64,000 nt of DNA, taken from NCBI GenBank assembly GCA_029747015.1, contig JAKOGI010000831.1:126501-190500 (forward strand). The letters are read 5' to 3'. The position numbers and the translations under genes were made by a program. The notes below the pieces were generated by a model. That model did not search any database, had not been told where the DNA came from, and was given only the letters and a program-made list of their open reading frames with translations. Origin of the DNA: Carnegiea gigantea (taxonomy: Eukaryota > Streptophyta > Magnoliopsida > Caryophyllales > Cactaceae). Below, piece by piece: positions 21,044-32,400 of the stretch (its first letter is position 1; each line of letters opens with the position of its first letter).

Positions 21044-22173
21044 TTGAGATTTTCTTTATGGGATATGGATTATGGAGTTAAGATACTAAGAAAGTTGGTT
21101 AGTGAGGAATGAAGGTTATTATGATATCATCGGAGATTTGTGATAATAGTAATGTCTGCAATGTGTATCAGATTATTATGACAATATTCTTCTTTGTCAG
21201 ATGGATCCACGCAATGTGTATATAGTTGATCTCAAGCATCAGATTTGAGGGTGAGTTTTAATAACAAGTTAAAGGTGTTCCAATGTATTTAGATATGTAT
21301 GGTCATATGAGCCACCCATCTTATTGGTATGCCATTCTTTTAGCTTGAACTGTTTATTAGTGGGATGTAATCTCTTGTACTCCGGGCATGTGGCCCGTAG
21401 AGTTGTGGTCTCCGGCGTGTAGCCGTTGAGCTCGATCTGGCATCCTTTTACACTTCTATTCAATGCAGATGATATGATGTAAGACTTTAAGCTTGGGAAT
21501 TGGCCAGTTTGCAGGCGAAACTCTGTCCGTCTCACCCCAGAAATTTCAGAATCGTTAACACTCGTAGCCCTAGGGTTGGGGGTTGTTACAAATGTGTCCT
21601 ATGACGGGCCATTAACTCATTTTGAGGTTAAATGCATAGGGAAATCAAGTATGGGCAGATTACATAAGTTCAATCAACTTGACAGTTTTGATAAGTGCAT
21701 AAGGACCGATCTTGAAGTAACTTTTGTCCATGATCACCATGATTTACACAAGGATTTTCCATCCTGAGTTTAAGTTTAAGGAGATATCTTTCATATGAAA
21801 CAAGACAAGTCAAAGTCTACAAAGTTGGCAGAATCCTAATGCACAAGGTCTGAGTTTAGTCCACTTGCAGCCATACATTCCATTAGATAGATATGTTTTA
21901 GTTATTCTATATCAAAGTCCAGAAAGTAAGCTTTCCAATGGCCCATGTTGTAACACATTTGGAGACCAGTGGCCAATGAAATTCAACCTAGAAGTCTGAT
22001 GGTACAGACTGTTCAAGTCAGTTGATACGTACAATTTTGAGCTTATATTTCCTCATCATATGGGTGCCATTTTGTGCGCTTCTTGAACCCAAGTGGCAAT
22101 TACTTCATTATGCCTCATTGATTGTAGATATTTTCTTTTGTAACCCAAGAATTTCATCAAAGTGAGCTATATG
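21044..22173 (+). other. G1 5' internal region, no recognisable gene
   Basis: No gag motif seen. A stretch near 21541-21590 ends GGGGGTTGTTACA, which looks like the end of another long gypsy LTR and may be a fragment of a third element. It is followed by non-coding, AT-rich sequence. Confidence 0.4.
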
Positions 22174-22506
22174 TAGACCTGGCAAATGGGTCATTCGGTT
22201 CGGGTACGGGTCGGGTCAAATTCGGGTTAGGTTATGTTCGGGTTAAATGAGATTTCGGGTCATTTCGATTTAGGTCGGGTATGGTTCGGTTCAGGTTAAT
22301 TTCGGATCAACTAATTTTTGGTCAAATACGCTTGTCATGCCAAAACAAGTAATTTTGTAGAAAATTTCGGGTTGGGTATGGTTCGGTTCGGGTCAATTCG
22401 GGTTTTGGGTCCACTTTCGGGTGAGCATATTTCGGGTGTCGGGTCGGGTATGGGTTCGGGTCGTTCGGTTCGGGTTTCGAGTCTCGGGTCAGTTTTGTCA
22501 GGTCTA
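22174..22506. mobile_element. hAT-like MITE, GGGTCGGGT-rich, with 8-bp duplication
   Basis: A 333-bp element bounded by TAGACCTGGCAAA and, inverted, TAGACCTGACAAA, so terminal inverted repeats of about 13 bp with one mismatch. Perfect 8-bp target duplications GCTATATG flank it (22166-22173 and 22507-22514). Inside are many variants of CGGGT and TTCGGGT. Eight-bp duplications and short repeats starting TA-x-x-x-x-TG are typical of hAT transposons. It encodes no transposase, so it would need one supplied from elsewhere. Confidence 0.82.
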
Positions 22507-23329
22507 GCTATATGGGGGTTCTCGATATACTGTCCCCTAAATTGTAGGATTTTGGAGAGGCTTGTTCTATGGTACATAAGCTTGAAACCATTGACTACCG
22601 ACGCTTCCATACAAGGGAAACTAAGGACACTTTAGAGAGACATTTTGCTTCAATCCATTGCAATTCAAGACTTGCTTAAAATTGCCGAAACTCCTACCAG
22701 CAGTCCATTGACTCAACCTCCATCTGTGAAATAGACATTACTCTTGAAAATATTTCACTGCACTTTCTGATGACATACTATCTACCATTATCCTTGTTGG
22801 ATTATCAACTGTTGGATACTCCTCACTTTGACCAGGGGCTTCATCTTTTTATCTTCATGGCATCTCCCCATCAAGTTGCATTTATTATTCACTTTCATGT
22901 TATATTTTCATCAGTGTTGGTCACCTTTTCCTATTTTTAAGAGCCCAATTGCTGCTGGTAGCTGGTTTATGATTTGGATGCACCCATGTCAATAGATGAT
23001 CATTTTGTATCACGCACGAACAGAAGGTAGATCTTAACTACACTTTGTATAGAGGTTGATTGTTGTCCAGCTTGTGGGATCCATTGCTAAAGAAAACGCA
23101 ATGTGTCTACCCATTTTGGCTGATTCAATCTAAGTTTCATTCGAAAGATCACTTACATAAAGCTTAAGCTTGACTATCAAAATTTTTGCCATGCATTTGG
23201 ATTACATCAATGAGAAATTTTAATGGGTTAATGCCCTTTGGAAAAACGCCTTCAGTTGATTCATACTAAAGCACTCTAGAGTGAAAGTATGACCCAGTGG
23301 AACCTTTTCATTATAGTAGAGGTTTCAGA
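22507..23329 (+). other. G1 internal region, probably decayed gag N-terminus
   Basis: About 820 bp with no frame long enough to identify. It sits where the N-terminal half of gag would be. Confidence 0.35.
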
Positions 23330-23960
23330 GGATAATAGGTGAATATTGAAACATTTTATCTAACTGGTGGAATCGATATTTGGTGGAATGCTCTTACCAA
23401 TAGGCTCTTAGGGCATGACTTCATTTGGAGCCGATTTATCAAAGAACTAACTACACCGCTTCGGATTGCCAAGTAAGAAATAACAAATGTATGTGGTGTG
23501 GCAGCCAGAGCACCTCATTGCTGCCTGTTCCCAAAGACTAAAGGCTGTAGGAAGGACCCTCACCTTCAAGGCCCGCAGCTATAGGAAGGGCCTATGTGTT
23601 GAGCAAGAAGGAAGCTGCCACCTCTAGTACGGAAGCTACTGGAACTCTCCTTTAAGTTCAAAGTCATTTTATGTATTATCTAATTCAGTTGCCAGTCATT
23701 CATTTATATCCACTCAATCTGCCATGCAACTGAACCTTGAGTTGAGTGTTCTATCCACTCATTTATAGATTCAAGTTATCCAATGACTCTAGAGTTGAGT
23801 GTTCTATCTTTTATCAATTTGTTTCAATCACTATTGGTGGGATAGTTTTCCTTGGAGTTCTGATTCTATTTGACTCATCAGACTTCGATATCATTTTGGA
23901 AATGAGCTGATTGTGTACTTATGGAGACAAGATAGGTTGTGATGACCCTAAGGTTATTTC
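23330..23960 (+). pseudogene. G1 gag C-terminus and protease relic
   Basis: Across frames the sequence gives FYLTGGIDIWWNAL (about 23356-23396), the usual Tyr/Trp-Trp block of the gypsy gag core, then a cysteine pair (MWCGSQS near 23495) where a zinc knuckle would be. It continues into GRAYVLSKKEAA (about 23590-23625), the linker that precedes the gypsy protease, and a poorly preserved protease region. There are many stops and frameshifts. The order gag, linker, protease fits a Ty3-gypsy element. It was recognised from short patterns only. Confidence 0.55.
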
Positions 23961-24119
23961 AAGAAAAGAACAAGGGAGAGAAATATGTTTTATGGTCAAA
24001 GAGGGGAAGAACCTTGTCCTTTAAATTCTGTTATGAAATCAAGTGAGCTCTTATATCAAGGATATATTGTGCATTAGTGTTATGCTATTAACATTCAACC
24101 TAAGGAAGAAAAAGCAGAA

Positions 24120-24760
24120 GACATCCCTATAGTTTGTGAGTTCAGAGAAGTTTTTCGGAAAAGTTACCGGGACTGCTCCGCCAAGAGAAATTGATTATGA
24201 GATTGAATTCATCCCTGGTGCCTAATCTATCTCAAAAACCTCACATCGTATGGCCCAAACTGAGCTTAAGGAACTACAGATTCAACTAGATGAGCTGTTA
24301 CGGACGGGCTTTATTAGGCCAAGTGTATCACCATGGGGTACCCTAGTGTTGATTGTAAAGAACAAGAATGGAACCTTAAGGTTATGTATTGATTTCAAAG
24401 ACCTGAACATGATCACCATCAACACCACATACTAATCGCCCCAAGTAGATGACTTATTTGATCAACTACAAGGAGCAGGAGTCTGATCTAAGATTGATTT
24501 GAGGTCAGAGTACCATCAACTTAGCATTATATCTGAATACATTACCAAAACCACACTACGGACCATGTAGGGGTCATAATGAATTCACTGTGATGCCTTT
24601 TGGCCTAATCAATGGCTGAGTTTCAAACGATATCTCGACAAGTTATGGTGGTGTGTATAAAAGATGTCTTGAAATACTCCAAGGACAAAGATGAGCATAC
24701 TGCTCATTTGAGACAATGTTATAGACCTTGAAGGAACATCAATTACATAGCAAATACAAA
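24120..24760 (+). pseudogene. G1 gypsy reverse transcriptase relic
   Basis: The open part 24250-24435 reads [31 protein letters not shown] and [15 protein letters not shown], the standard N-terminal RT of plant Ty3-gypsy elements. It continues through QVDDLFDQLQGAG and IDLRSEYHQLSI. The catalytic YIDD box near 24655 reads CIKD, so a catalytic Asp is lost, then KYSKDKDEHTAHLRQC. A TAA replaces a Tyr-Pro codon near 24433, and other stops follow. Inactive. Confidence 0.8.
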
Positions 24761-24919
24761 AAGCATGAGTATGGTTGAAAGCAATGGTATTTTTTTGAAA
24801 AAAATGCAGTTACAAAGTGCTCAAGACCCACCACGGCATTGGGATTAGAAACCGTTTGAGTTTAGTAGGGAATTATCGAGTTCAGAAAGGAATTGTCATA
24901 TAGTGGTACCTTATTCCTC

Positions 24920-26170
24920 CCAACAATTCAAGTCTTATGGGTGGTACCTTACCCATAATCTAGGTGCACTGAGAAGGGGTACCTTGTGTAATCTATACTG
25001 GCCATCAGAGTTTGAAGTATATCTTCTCTCACAAGAAGCACAGTCTACATGAAGCATCAGTTGTGGCAAATCCACTGTCAACCAAGAACTAGAAGTATTG
25101 TGGTAGATGCCCTGAATAGGAAGGTATAACATACGGTGAACATTATAGTGATTACTCAACTGAATTTCTTGAGAGAGCTTGAGGATTTGCATATTAGTGT
25201 CACACTGGAAGGCAAATGTTCAACTGCTGGTACTTACCTTATAGCCCTCCCTAATGGAGGAGCCTAGAGTGAATCAAGATAGTGATCCTGCGCTCCAAAG
25301 AATAAAGCAAAATCTTAAGAAAGTAGATCTCAGAGGAGGCTCATAATACTCGCTATTTGGTGCACCGAGGGGGCACCAATGTGTACACAGATTTGAGGAA
25401 ATATTTTTGTGAAACAATATGAGAAGAGATATTGCAGAATATTTATTATGGATAAAGGTTTGATTTGCCAAAAAGGCCATGGCAGAATACCAGTTCCCTG
25501 TAAGTGAATTGAGACCTTTAGAAATTCCCACTAGGAACTGGGATTCAATTTTGATAGATTTTGCCATGGGATTCCCTCAGATATAGTGTCTGACCGAGAT
25601 CAGAGATTTCAAGCCTGTTTGACATGCACTTCAAGGAGCCTTTGGAACGGGATTGAACTTTAGCAGTTCTTATCATCCCGAGCATCTAAAAATATCAATG
25701 AATCAACTCTTCTAAGTTGGCGCCTGTAGCGCTTCACGACCAACATTTGCATTTGAAGACAGTATGGAACTCCTGGCAGTCAACGTTGTGATAGCACTAG
25801 CAGAGAATCCTTCATTAAACATAAGGACAAAATGACGGCAGATATTGACAACAAATCATCTTATGGGTCATGAAGAAGACTCTTGAAAGCAGACCATTGG
25901 AACCGACAGAAAAGCTATCTTGATAAAAGATAGAGATTTCTGAAATTTTCGGTATATGATAAGTTTTCAGAAAGTCTCACCAACTAAGGGTGTAAGGAGG
26001 TTGCGCTGCGACCTAAATGGAGGCCAAGATCTTTTGGATCATATCAGTTCATTGAAAGGTCGAATTCCATAACTTGTCTACCAGATCTACCTGTATAACT
26101 CAAACATGTGCATAACATGTTCCGTGTTCCTTACCTTACAACTCAGGTAGTACATTTCAGACCCTGACCA
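24920..26170 (+). pseudogene. G1 RNase H end and integrase relic
   Basis: Fragments in order are an RNase H end (KYIFSHKKHSLHEAS near 25014-25058), an integrase zinc-binding region, a core with a Gly-Gly-Thr and Leu-x-x-Tyr-Phe block near 25375-25400, KRPWQNT (about 25477), IPTRNWDSILIDF (25517-25560), SDRDQRF (25588-25610) and a C-terminal block matching HNVFHVSQL-type spacing near 26105-26150. These follow the usual order of plant gypsy elements. Every part is frame-broken. Confidence 0.65.
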
Positions 26171-26205
26171 TGCTGTCTTGATTCCCTTGTAATCATTGAG
26201 GGTCT

Positions 26206-26400
26206 TTGTTTCAAGAGCATCCAATTCAGATATCGGATCACAGGATTAAGCAGTTAAATTATATTGCCTTGGGCAAATCATACCCCCCAGAAGCTACTTG
26301 GGAAACTGAGCAAAAAGTGAAAGCCAGTACTCATATTCATTTGAAATCACCTTGCATGATAGTCAAAGTTCATAAGTTTCGAGGACGAAACTCTTTAAGG
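26206..26400 (+). pseudogene. G1 chromodomain-like C-terminus
   Basis: Open frame with HPIQISDHRIKQL, then PPEATWETEQKV, the pattern seen at the integrase C-terminus of chromoviruses, where the domain helps target insertion to chromatin. The frame runs into FRGRNSLRGEG over the polypurine tract, while the alternative frame gives the familiar FEDET ending. The central aromatic residue expected before the Pro-Glu-Ala block is missing or changed. Confidence 0.6.
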
Positions 26401-26408
26401 GGGGAAGG
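26397..26408 (+). other. G1 polypurine tract
   Basis: AAGGGGGGAAGG, two bases from the 3' LTR start. Confidence 0.85.
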
Positions 26409-26409
26409 C

Positions 26410-29400
26410 TGTAATAGCCCGACCCTAAATCATATTTACTTATTTAATTAAGCCATGTTATTCATTTTTCACTTTTTCACATTTATTTATCTCATTGAAT
26501 CATCACAGTTGGGAAAATTCATGTCGGGCCCCACTTTACAATTCGAGTTTCATTTACCGAAAATAATTTTTTGGAGAAATTAATATTAGGCCTCGATAAT
26601 TATGATTTAAATGATATCATTATTTTTCATGACATCATATTCAATTTCGAGCTTCGGAAAAACAAATTTAATTATCGCACCCGGTTTGGCATTTTTTTTT
26701 TCCAACTTGAGCTCATTTAAGCCCAATTTCGGCCCAACAAGTCCCTAACCCATTTGCTTATATAATATCATCATTAAGCCCTAATTATCATTAGCAAAAG
26801 CTGATTGTGTGCTTAATTCTCAGCCAAGTAATTTGGGTGATTTACATCTAAGTATTTTTAAGGGCTTTGCAAGAGATAAACTTCAAGACTTTCTCTCTCT
26901 TCTCTCCTCCTTCTCTCTTCACACGGCCAGCAGCCCCCCCAGCCCCTAAAATGGTGTTTTCTAGCCACTTTCCGGCCACTCTCTGGCAAGAATTTCAATC
27001 CCCAAACAACCTCCCTCCATTGGCTACCATTTTCCATCCTCAAAATCACCCAATATTATCTACATCTTCACTTATTTCAAGCTCAAAGTAAGTGACTTCA
27101 ATCTTGTTCTTTGGTTTTTTGATTTTTTCTTCTTGTTTTGGTTATGTTGATGATGGATCATGTTGTTTTTATTGAATTAAGGATCATCTTGGTGATGGAT
27201 CATGTTAGAGTTGAAGCTAGGTTTAGGGTTTTATCTTAATCATGCAAGCTTCATGTCCAAGTGTTGCATTTTGATTGTTTTAAATGAGATTTTATGATCT
27301 TTGGCATTGGTAATAAATATCAAGATGTTTATGCTGATGTATATAAGTTAAAGAGTGATTTTAGTGGGTAGTTATGTGAAGAAAAGATTGCAAATATGTG
27401 GTTATTGAGCTGTCAATAGACCTGAAATAGGGGCCATTTCAGGATTAAACTGGTACTGTTTGGGGCATCCAAAATTCATGATTTTTGGTGTAGTGATAGC
27501 TTGATGAGTTAGCTTTCAATAGGATTTGGAATTACTTAATTTTGAGCTGTGTAGACAAAGTTATGACCAATTTACTCAAGATTATGCAGAATACATTGAA
27601 ACTGGGAACTGAACTGAAACAGTAACTTCATGAAAAAACCGGTATTGATTGGGTCACTGAAAAATTGTATTTTTGGTGTGTGGATAGATCAATGAGTTGT
27701 CTTTCAAATGCCCTTTGAATCGCCTTAATCTGAGTTCTGTGGAAATAGTTATGGTCGTTTTGCTACGACTGTGCGATTGGACTGAACTTGTGCACGTTTG
27801 TGTTCTACCCTAATTTTAGGGACCTTACTGTGGGAATCATACTTGGTGTCCTAAATGAATTTTTAGTGGACATTATGAGCTTTTCATATTAGGGTTTTAC
27901 ATCTTATTTGGAGGTCAGGAGTGAAAGATATGGATTTTTTAATGCAGACCATCAAACGGTAACATGAGTGAATGCCGAAATCGAGACATTTGAAAATATT
28001 TTTAGAAGTTTCTATATAATTATGAGTATTGCAAGGAAATTACAAAGTGTAGTGAGTTCAACAAGTTTGTTATTGCATAGAAGCTTACTTGTGTTTGAGA
28101 ACCGAGTTAAGTGAGCATGAAAATGAAGTTTGAGAAGTGGGCTCAGTAATGACTCAAGTTAGTGTCTATCAGATTTACTAAGGTTATTTGAGCTTTTATG
28201 AACCTCACAATACCCTTCATGGCATTGAACCTTCTATTATCCATTTCAGAGGCATTAACCATTCTAGTATCCATTTTGGAGGCATTGAACCTCACACTTG
28301 TCATTATCCATTTCAGAAATATCAGAAACCCATATTTTATTTATATCAATTAAAATCTTTTCATTATCACCTCAATCATTTCCATTTGGTCTATTTTACT
28401 TCAATTTATTGCATTTCAAGTTCAGCAACCCTAACTGATTTAAATCAGTTCATTTTGGTTTAACTTGTCTTATATTGAATTAAAATCAGTTTATTATATT
28501 GAAATGCACAAGTTATGTATCCCATTTCATTATTCAACTTCTGTTACACCTACTTTTACTTACTCAATTATGCGAGTAAGGATCATTTACTGACTACACA
28601 TACTTACACTGACATTTATGAAACAGAGTTGAGGCCTAGTCTATCATTTCCATTGTGCATAAGTATTATCAAGTGAAATATCATTTTTAAAGACTTCAGG
28701 TACATCCATTGCCTGTATCTTTAGAAATCACAGTGTATTTATCAACGTTATCATGCTTTGGTAAGTACATCAATGAATCAGTTTACACAGTAATTTATCA
28801 GTTAATTGGTGACCCCATCAGTTATCATCTATAGGGCATTCGCCCTTTAGTTACCCGTACGCCTTCAGGCCAGGTCCCCGATCGGCTTAGCAGGTGTACA
28901 CCTATCCATAGATCGTAACAACATCAAGGGGTTCACCATCAAATAATAACTAGCAACGCAGCTTTACATCATCTTATTCACTGTTTTAACTAAATGAATT
29001 GCAAAGCGGGCCCAACTAGTGTTTGAATGATCATTTAACAATTCAGGAATGCATGTACTGAGCTTCGACTCACAGTTCGAAATGTTTTTCATACTTTGTT
29101 TTAGGCAAATTCTCAGAGTATTGCCCTCATGCCAGCAAATCAGCTGAACAGAATAAATGAAGCAGGGAAATCCAGATGGATCAGAAGTAATGCCGTATAT
29201 GCATACTTTAAGTTGTATTTGGAATTCTTCTATAGATGAAGATGTAGATTACATGATGAATTATCTTCCTATGATTTATAAACCTTACATTGGTCAACAC
29301 TTGATTGTGAATTGATGAGCATATGTGAATGTGTACAGTGGAGGTTATGCTTAACTGTGTTATTTATAACACTCATGTTTCAAGCCTTATCCTTTTGGAC

Positions 29401-29502
29401 AGCGGTAACGCCCCTATCATTGGATTCACCATTTTACAATTGAGTGATTTATTATTAAGGAGGATATAAACAGTGAAGCATGTTTAATTTGGGGGCGTTA
29501 CA
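26410..29502 (+). repeat. G1 3' LTR
   Basis: 3093 bp, matching 17958-21023. It keeps TATATAATA near 26759. It also keeps a 27-bp segment near 27930-27960 that is missing or changed in the 5' LTR (around 19470) but present in the LTR-like fragment at 58010-58710. Splice-like sites are at 27088 and 29104. Confidence 0.88.
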
Positions 29503-29507
29503 AGATA
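29503..29507. repeat. G1 target-site duplication (right)
   Basis: AGATA, pairing with ACATA at 17953-17957. Confidence 0.7.
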
Positions 29508-29640
29508 GGATGTCCTGACGGCTACAGTTCATACTACTTTTATGCATGGCTACAGTATATTCACATGGATATAGTGACTGCCTTACTCTGCGAACCTGAT
29601 ACTTGTAAGATAGTACAATAATGGAGCAACTACTTTTAGA
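29508..29640 (-). promoter_or_regulatory. Upstream promoter region of viral copy B
   Basis: Minus strand contains repeated CTGTAGCC and CATGTGAA-like motifs as in copy A 5130-5195. It has been cut off from its TATA box by G1. Confidence 0.45.
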
Positions 29641-29649
29641 GCTTTTAAT

Positions 29650-29879
29650 GATGATAAGACTAGTCATCCTTGAGATTCTGCATGCCTTCATCTCCAATTA
29701 TATTTTCCAGTCCCATTTCTCAAATAACTCAAGAAAATATTTCTTTCCTTTTTCTGATAGAAATTTTCCCGTTCCAACGTCAAATAGATGATCAAAAATA
29801 TCTTCTGAAGTCGCTCCTTCCACCTTCATATATTACTAGACTCATTATGATAAGTGAAAGTAGTACTTCCGTAATGCAT
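29650..29879 (-). pseudogene. Small conserved 3' ORF (copy B), broken
   Basis: ATG at 29879-29877 starts MHYGSTTFTYHN, matching MDYRNTTFVYHN of copy A at 4772. The frame breaks after about a dozen residues, but the downstream nucleotide sequence still matches copy A, including an acidic end. Function unknown. Confidence 0.5.
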
Positions 29880-29889
29880 TTGTGTTTTT

Positions 29890-30449
29890 CCCTGTTGAAT
29901 TAATCTCCAACTCTGTTGATAAATGTTGAAAAATCCAATGGCTTTTGTTAAAGCACGATCAGTAACTAATTCTCGACATTCAAGATTCCATTATTGTCGT
30001 CGATCTTTAGGGTCATTGAAATCAACTATCTGAACTAGATAATGAGCCGGTTTGGCTTTCCATTTTCATACTCGATTAGTGCATAATGTACCTTCACATA
30101 TAGACATCTGCTGTCTGCAATTTTTGTTAGGCCATCAAGAGATGTGAGAATCCAATGGATCTTCTTGAATGCGCATTGTTGGAATTTAGTTAGTGTTGAG
30201 AAAAATGAGAACTTTAGATCTGGGAACTCCATAGAGTAAACTGCCATCCCGTACTCCCTGGCTTTCATGACAGGGTCATTTGAAGATGGTGAATTTGCTA
30301 GGAAACTAACACCACCAACTCCAGACCTATTGGGAAAGTAGATCATTGTACTCCAAGACTCTCAAACATCATAAGAATAGTTATGATAGTAGTCGATGGA
30401 GGCTACGTACCACTCATTGAAGCATTTTTCTTGACCATGAGAACTTATC
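29890..30449 (-). pseudogene. Post-RNase H viral ORF, best copy (copy B)
   Basis: The open part 30346-30035 (103 codons) starts MIYFPNRSGVGGVSF and includes FSFFSTLTKFQQCAFKKIHWILTSLDGL and YALIEYENGKPN (shortened here). It continues upstream, in frames broken by stops, to a tyrosine-rich start near 30440 and downstream to about 29890. Copy A has the same protein at 4199-4755. It lies where cavemo- and solendoviruses carry a transactivator-like gene, but the sequence shows no motif I can tie to that function. It may be the C-terminal part of the polyprotein instead. Confidence 0.5.
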
Positions 30450-30984
30450 CCTTTTGGATATCCTGGTGTGCATACACCATTTGTTTGACTCGGATAATAG
30501 TGTTGAGATTTAATAAAGTGATTTTAGCAAACGTTTTATCTTTACCCCAAAATTTTAGAGGATTATCAAAGTAGAGTTCTTTGCATAATTTTTCTTGTTG
30601 TTCAACAATCTGTTCAACGATAGATAACTCAAGTACTGAGATTGTCAGTGCTACCTCTCGTTGTGTAGGCATTACCATCTCACCACGCTGGCTACGTGTA
30701 AATTCAATTTTCTAATGTATGTAAGCCTTACTTAATTTTTTAATAGGAGCTAAGTGACCATTAATTGTGAATATTATTTAGTTTATGGTCTGTGTGCATG
30801 GAGAACATAATCTTTAAAAATTTTTTCCAATAATCATATCATGAGAGGGTTGATTAGTAGCCCATAGAACTGGTGTAATGCATTGAACTCCTCCTAATTT
30901 TATGGATAACCCTTCTATGGCCCCATTGTGACTCATAATGCTATTATTAGCTATCCTTACTTGTAAAGGATTTTTAGCTGTTTT
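30450..30984 (-). pseudogene. Protease to RT linker (copy B), cut by deletion
   Basis: The open part 30678-30445 contains EQQEKLCKELYFDNPLKFW and KTFAKITLLN, matching copy A 2600-2760 just before RT. At about 30450 the sequence jumps to the post-RNase H ORF. Relative to copy A roughly 2757-4197 is missing, with AAAA at both sides of the junction. RT and RNase H are therefore absent from copy B. Confidence 0.65.
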
Positions 30985-31233
30985 TCACATAAACTCTGGA
31001 AATAATGATCTTTTTCTAAAGTATATAGAACAACCACTATCAATATAGGCACGTAAATCATATTTATTATATTTCTCTAAGCATGCCTTTATGGGGATAT
31101 AAATGCTATTGGGATTTATATTAGTAGTTTCATAGCATATTTCCATAGTCATATTTTTGACTAATTCATCCTCATAAATTGGCTCACTAATAGTTCTTGT
31201 TGCATACCCAATAACATTTTTATCTAGACTCAA
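30985..31233 (-). pseudogene. Pararetroviral aspartic protease (copy B)
   Basis: Open stretch of 82 codons ending just after the active site YIDSGCSIYFRKRS. The DSG triad is the catalytic motif of retroviral-type aspartic proteases, which act as dimers to cut the viral polyprotein. A stop follows at FPEFM, after which the reading continues with RIANNSIMSHN. Copy A has NSG at this place. The predicted start is arbitrary, since the protein would be part of a polyprotein. Confidence 0.7.
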
Positions 31234-31399
31234 AGTTCAGTCTATACCGGGTCTTGCATATTCAAAACTCATTCTACTTATTTCACTAGTCATACTAATT
31301 GTATCATCTTCTTTAGGTTCTTCTTTAGTTGATGAAGATGCTTTTCCCATTCTGATCTTATACTCATGCTTCTTAATAATTGGGGTTTAATGGTTATTT

Positions 31400-31990
31400 T
31401 TCCCTTCTCATAAATTTTTATTACATTTTTCTTATTGATCTTTATAGGGTCGACAAAGTTAGATATCCATGAACGATCAATTTTTATTTCCTGAGAATTA
31501 GATTTAATTCTCTGGATCTTTTGTATAGGGGTAGAACTTTCAAAATTTTCTACTTCTGTTATTGTTACCTTAGTCTTTGGATCTATATTATTATCTAATT
31601 TGTAGATAATTTTTCAAAACGTTCTTAGTGGATATCCTCCTCTTTTCATATCCATCCCAACTGTCTTTATCTTAAGAGATAAGAAGTTTTTTACAAATTC
31701 ATCTTTTAGGCTTACATAATACCCATATCGACAATTGAATGCTACTGATCCACTACATAAATTGGTCTTAATTCCTATGGCAATTTGATTATTAAATTTG
31801 TTATGCCTAATATCACAGAGTAAGGCATATAGATCAATGTCTTTGCTAAAATATTGTGGTGGAGTGATTTAAATTTGGACACTTCCAATATGAATATACC
31901 TATACTTCCTATCTTTGTTATACTTAAGGATATTTTTTCAATTAATGGGATTAACTTCTCCAATGTTATATTCACAATCCTTTATTTTCA
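31400..31990 (-). pseudogene. Movement-protein-like domain (copy B)
   Basis: Minus-strand reading around 31840-31620 gives DIDLYALLCDIRHNKFNNQI, IAIGIKTNLCSGSVAFNC, YYVSLKDEF and IKTVGMDMKRGGYPLRTF in one mostly open frame. The pattern (Asp-x-Arg, Asn-Leu-x-x-Gly-x-Val-x-Phe-Asn, Val-Ser-Leu, Ile-Lys-Thr-x-Gly-x-Asp-Met) resembles the 30K movement protein core, which opens plasmodesmata. The stretch 31975-31775 is a second frame over the same region. It sits after the coat zinc finger and before the protease. Stops and one or two frameshifts are present. Confidence 0.6.
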
Positions 31991-32216
31991 GATCTCCTTC
32001 CATCATTTCACACACGTATTTGCTTTTTAATTGAAAGATAGACTTTTTATATATCATGTCTTTTTGGATTATAGGAAGGACCCAATCTCCTTTGACATCT
32101 TCGTTTTCATTGTCTACCATAAACTCTTCTCCTTGAAGATCACCAAGACTTATTGAGCTACTTTCCATCATATGACTTGTTTCTTCATAATCGCTTTCTT
32201 CATATTTATTGTCCAA
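31991..32216 (-). pseudogene. Acidic linker after coat protein (copy B)
   Basis: Open frame with YEESDYEETSHMM and GDLQGEE, then GDWVLPIIQKDMIYKKS, nearly the same as copy A 1020-1256. Acidic, probably unstructured, then a basic or hydrophobic block leading to the movement-like domain. Confidence 0.6.
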
Positions 32217-32344
32217 TATAATTTCAATAATTCCTTTGTTGTTACTTAGGGCTAGATCTAATGCCTCATCTTTATTAAGCTCAACATAATCTAGGCTTCT
32301 CCAGGTTTCAATAAGTTTGTTATTCTTCCTATGTTTGTATTCAT

Positions 32345-32400
32345 TAGCATAATGTCCTACTTCTCTGCATGTCCAGCATTTGCAGTTGTTTTTCCCTACA
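32345..32400 (-). pseudogene. Coat-protein zinc knuckle (copy B), last Cys lost
   Basis: Minus strand reads CKCWTCREVGHYANEY. The C-x2-C-x4-H-x4-C knuckle of caulimovirid coat proteins is clear, but the final Cys is Tyr. Copy A still has that Cys. The knuckle packages viral nucleic acid. Confidence 0.75.

Larger units (their letters stand above)
17958..29502 (+). mobile_element. Ty3-gypsy element G1, chromovirus-like, degenerate
   Basis: An 11.5-kb element with LTRs of about 3.07 kb (17958-21023) and 3.09 kb (26410-29502), both beginning TGTAATAGCCCGACCC and ending TTACA. It has a tRNA-Met primer site and an AAGGGGGGAAGG polypurine tract. Internal remnants in order are gag, protease, RT, RNase H, integrase and a chromodomain-like tail. 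The very long LTRs starting TGTAATA, and the end of the coding region merging into the polypurine tract (CGAGGACGAAA...), are typical of Tekay/Del chromoviruses. All genes are badly decayed. The LTRs differ by roughly 5% over the first 300 bp by hand count. A MITE is inserted at 22174-22506. Confidence 0.88.

Noticed and set aside
21535..21600. GGGGGTTGTTACA as the end of another LTR inside G1
   Set aside because: No matching LTR start, primer site or partner was seen; mentioned only as a possible fragment.
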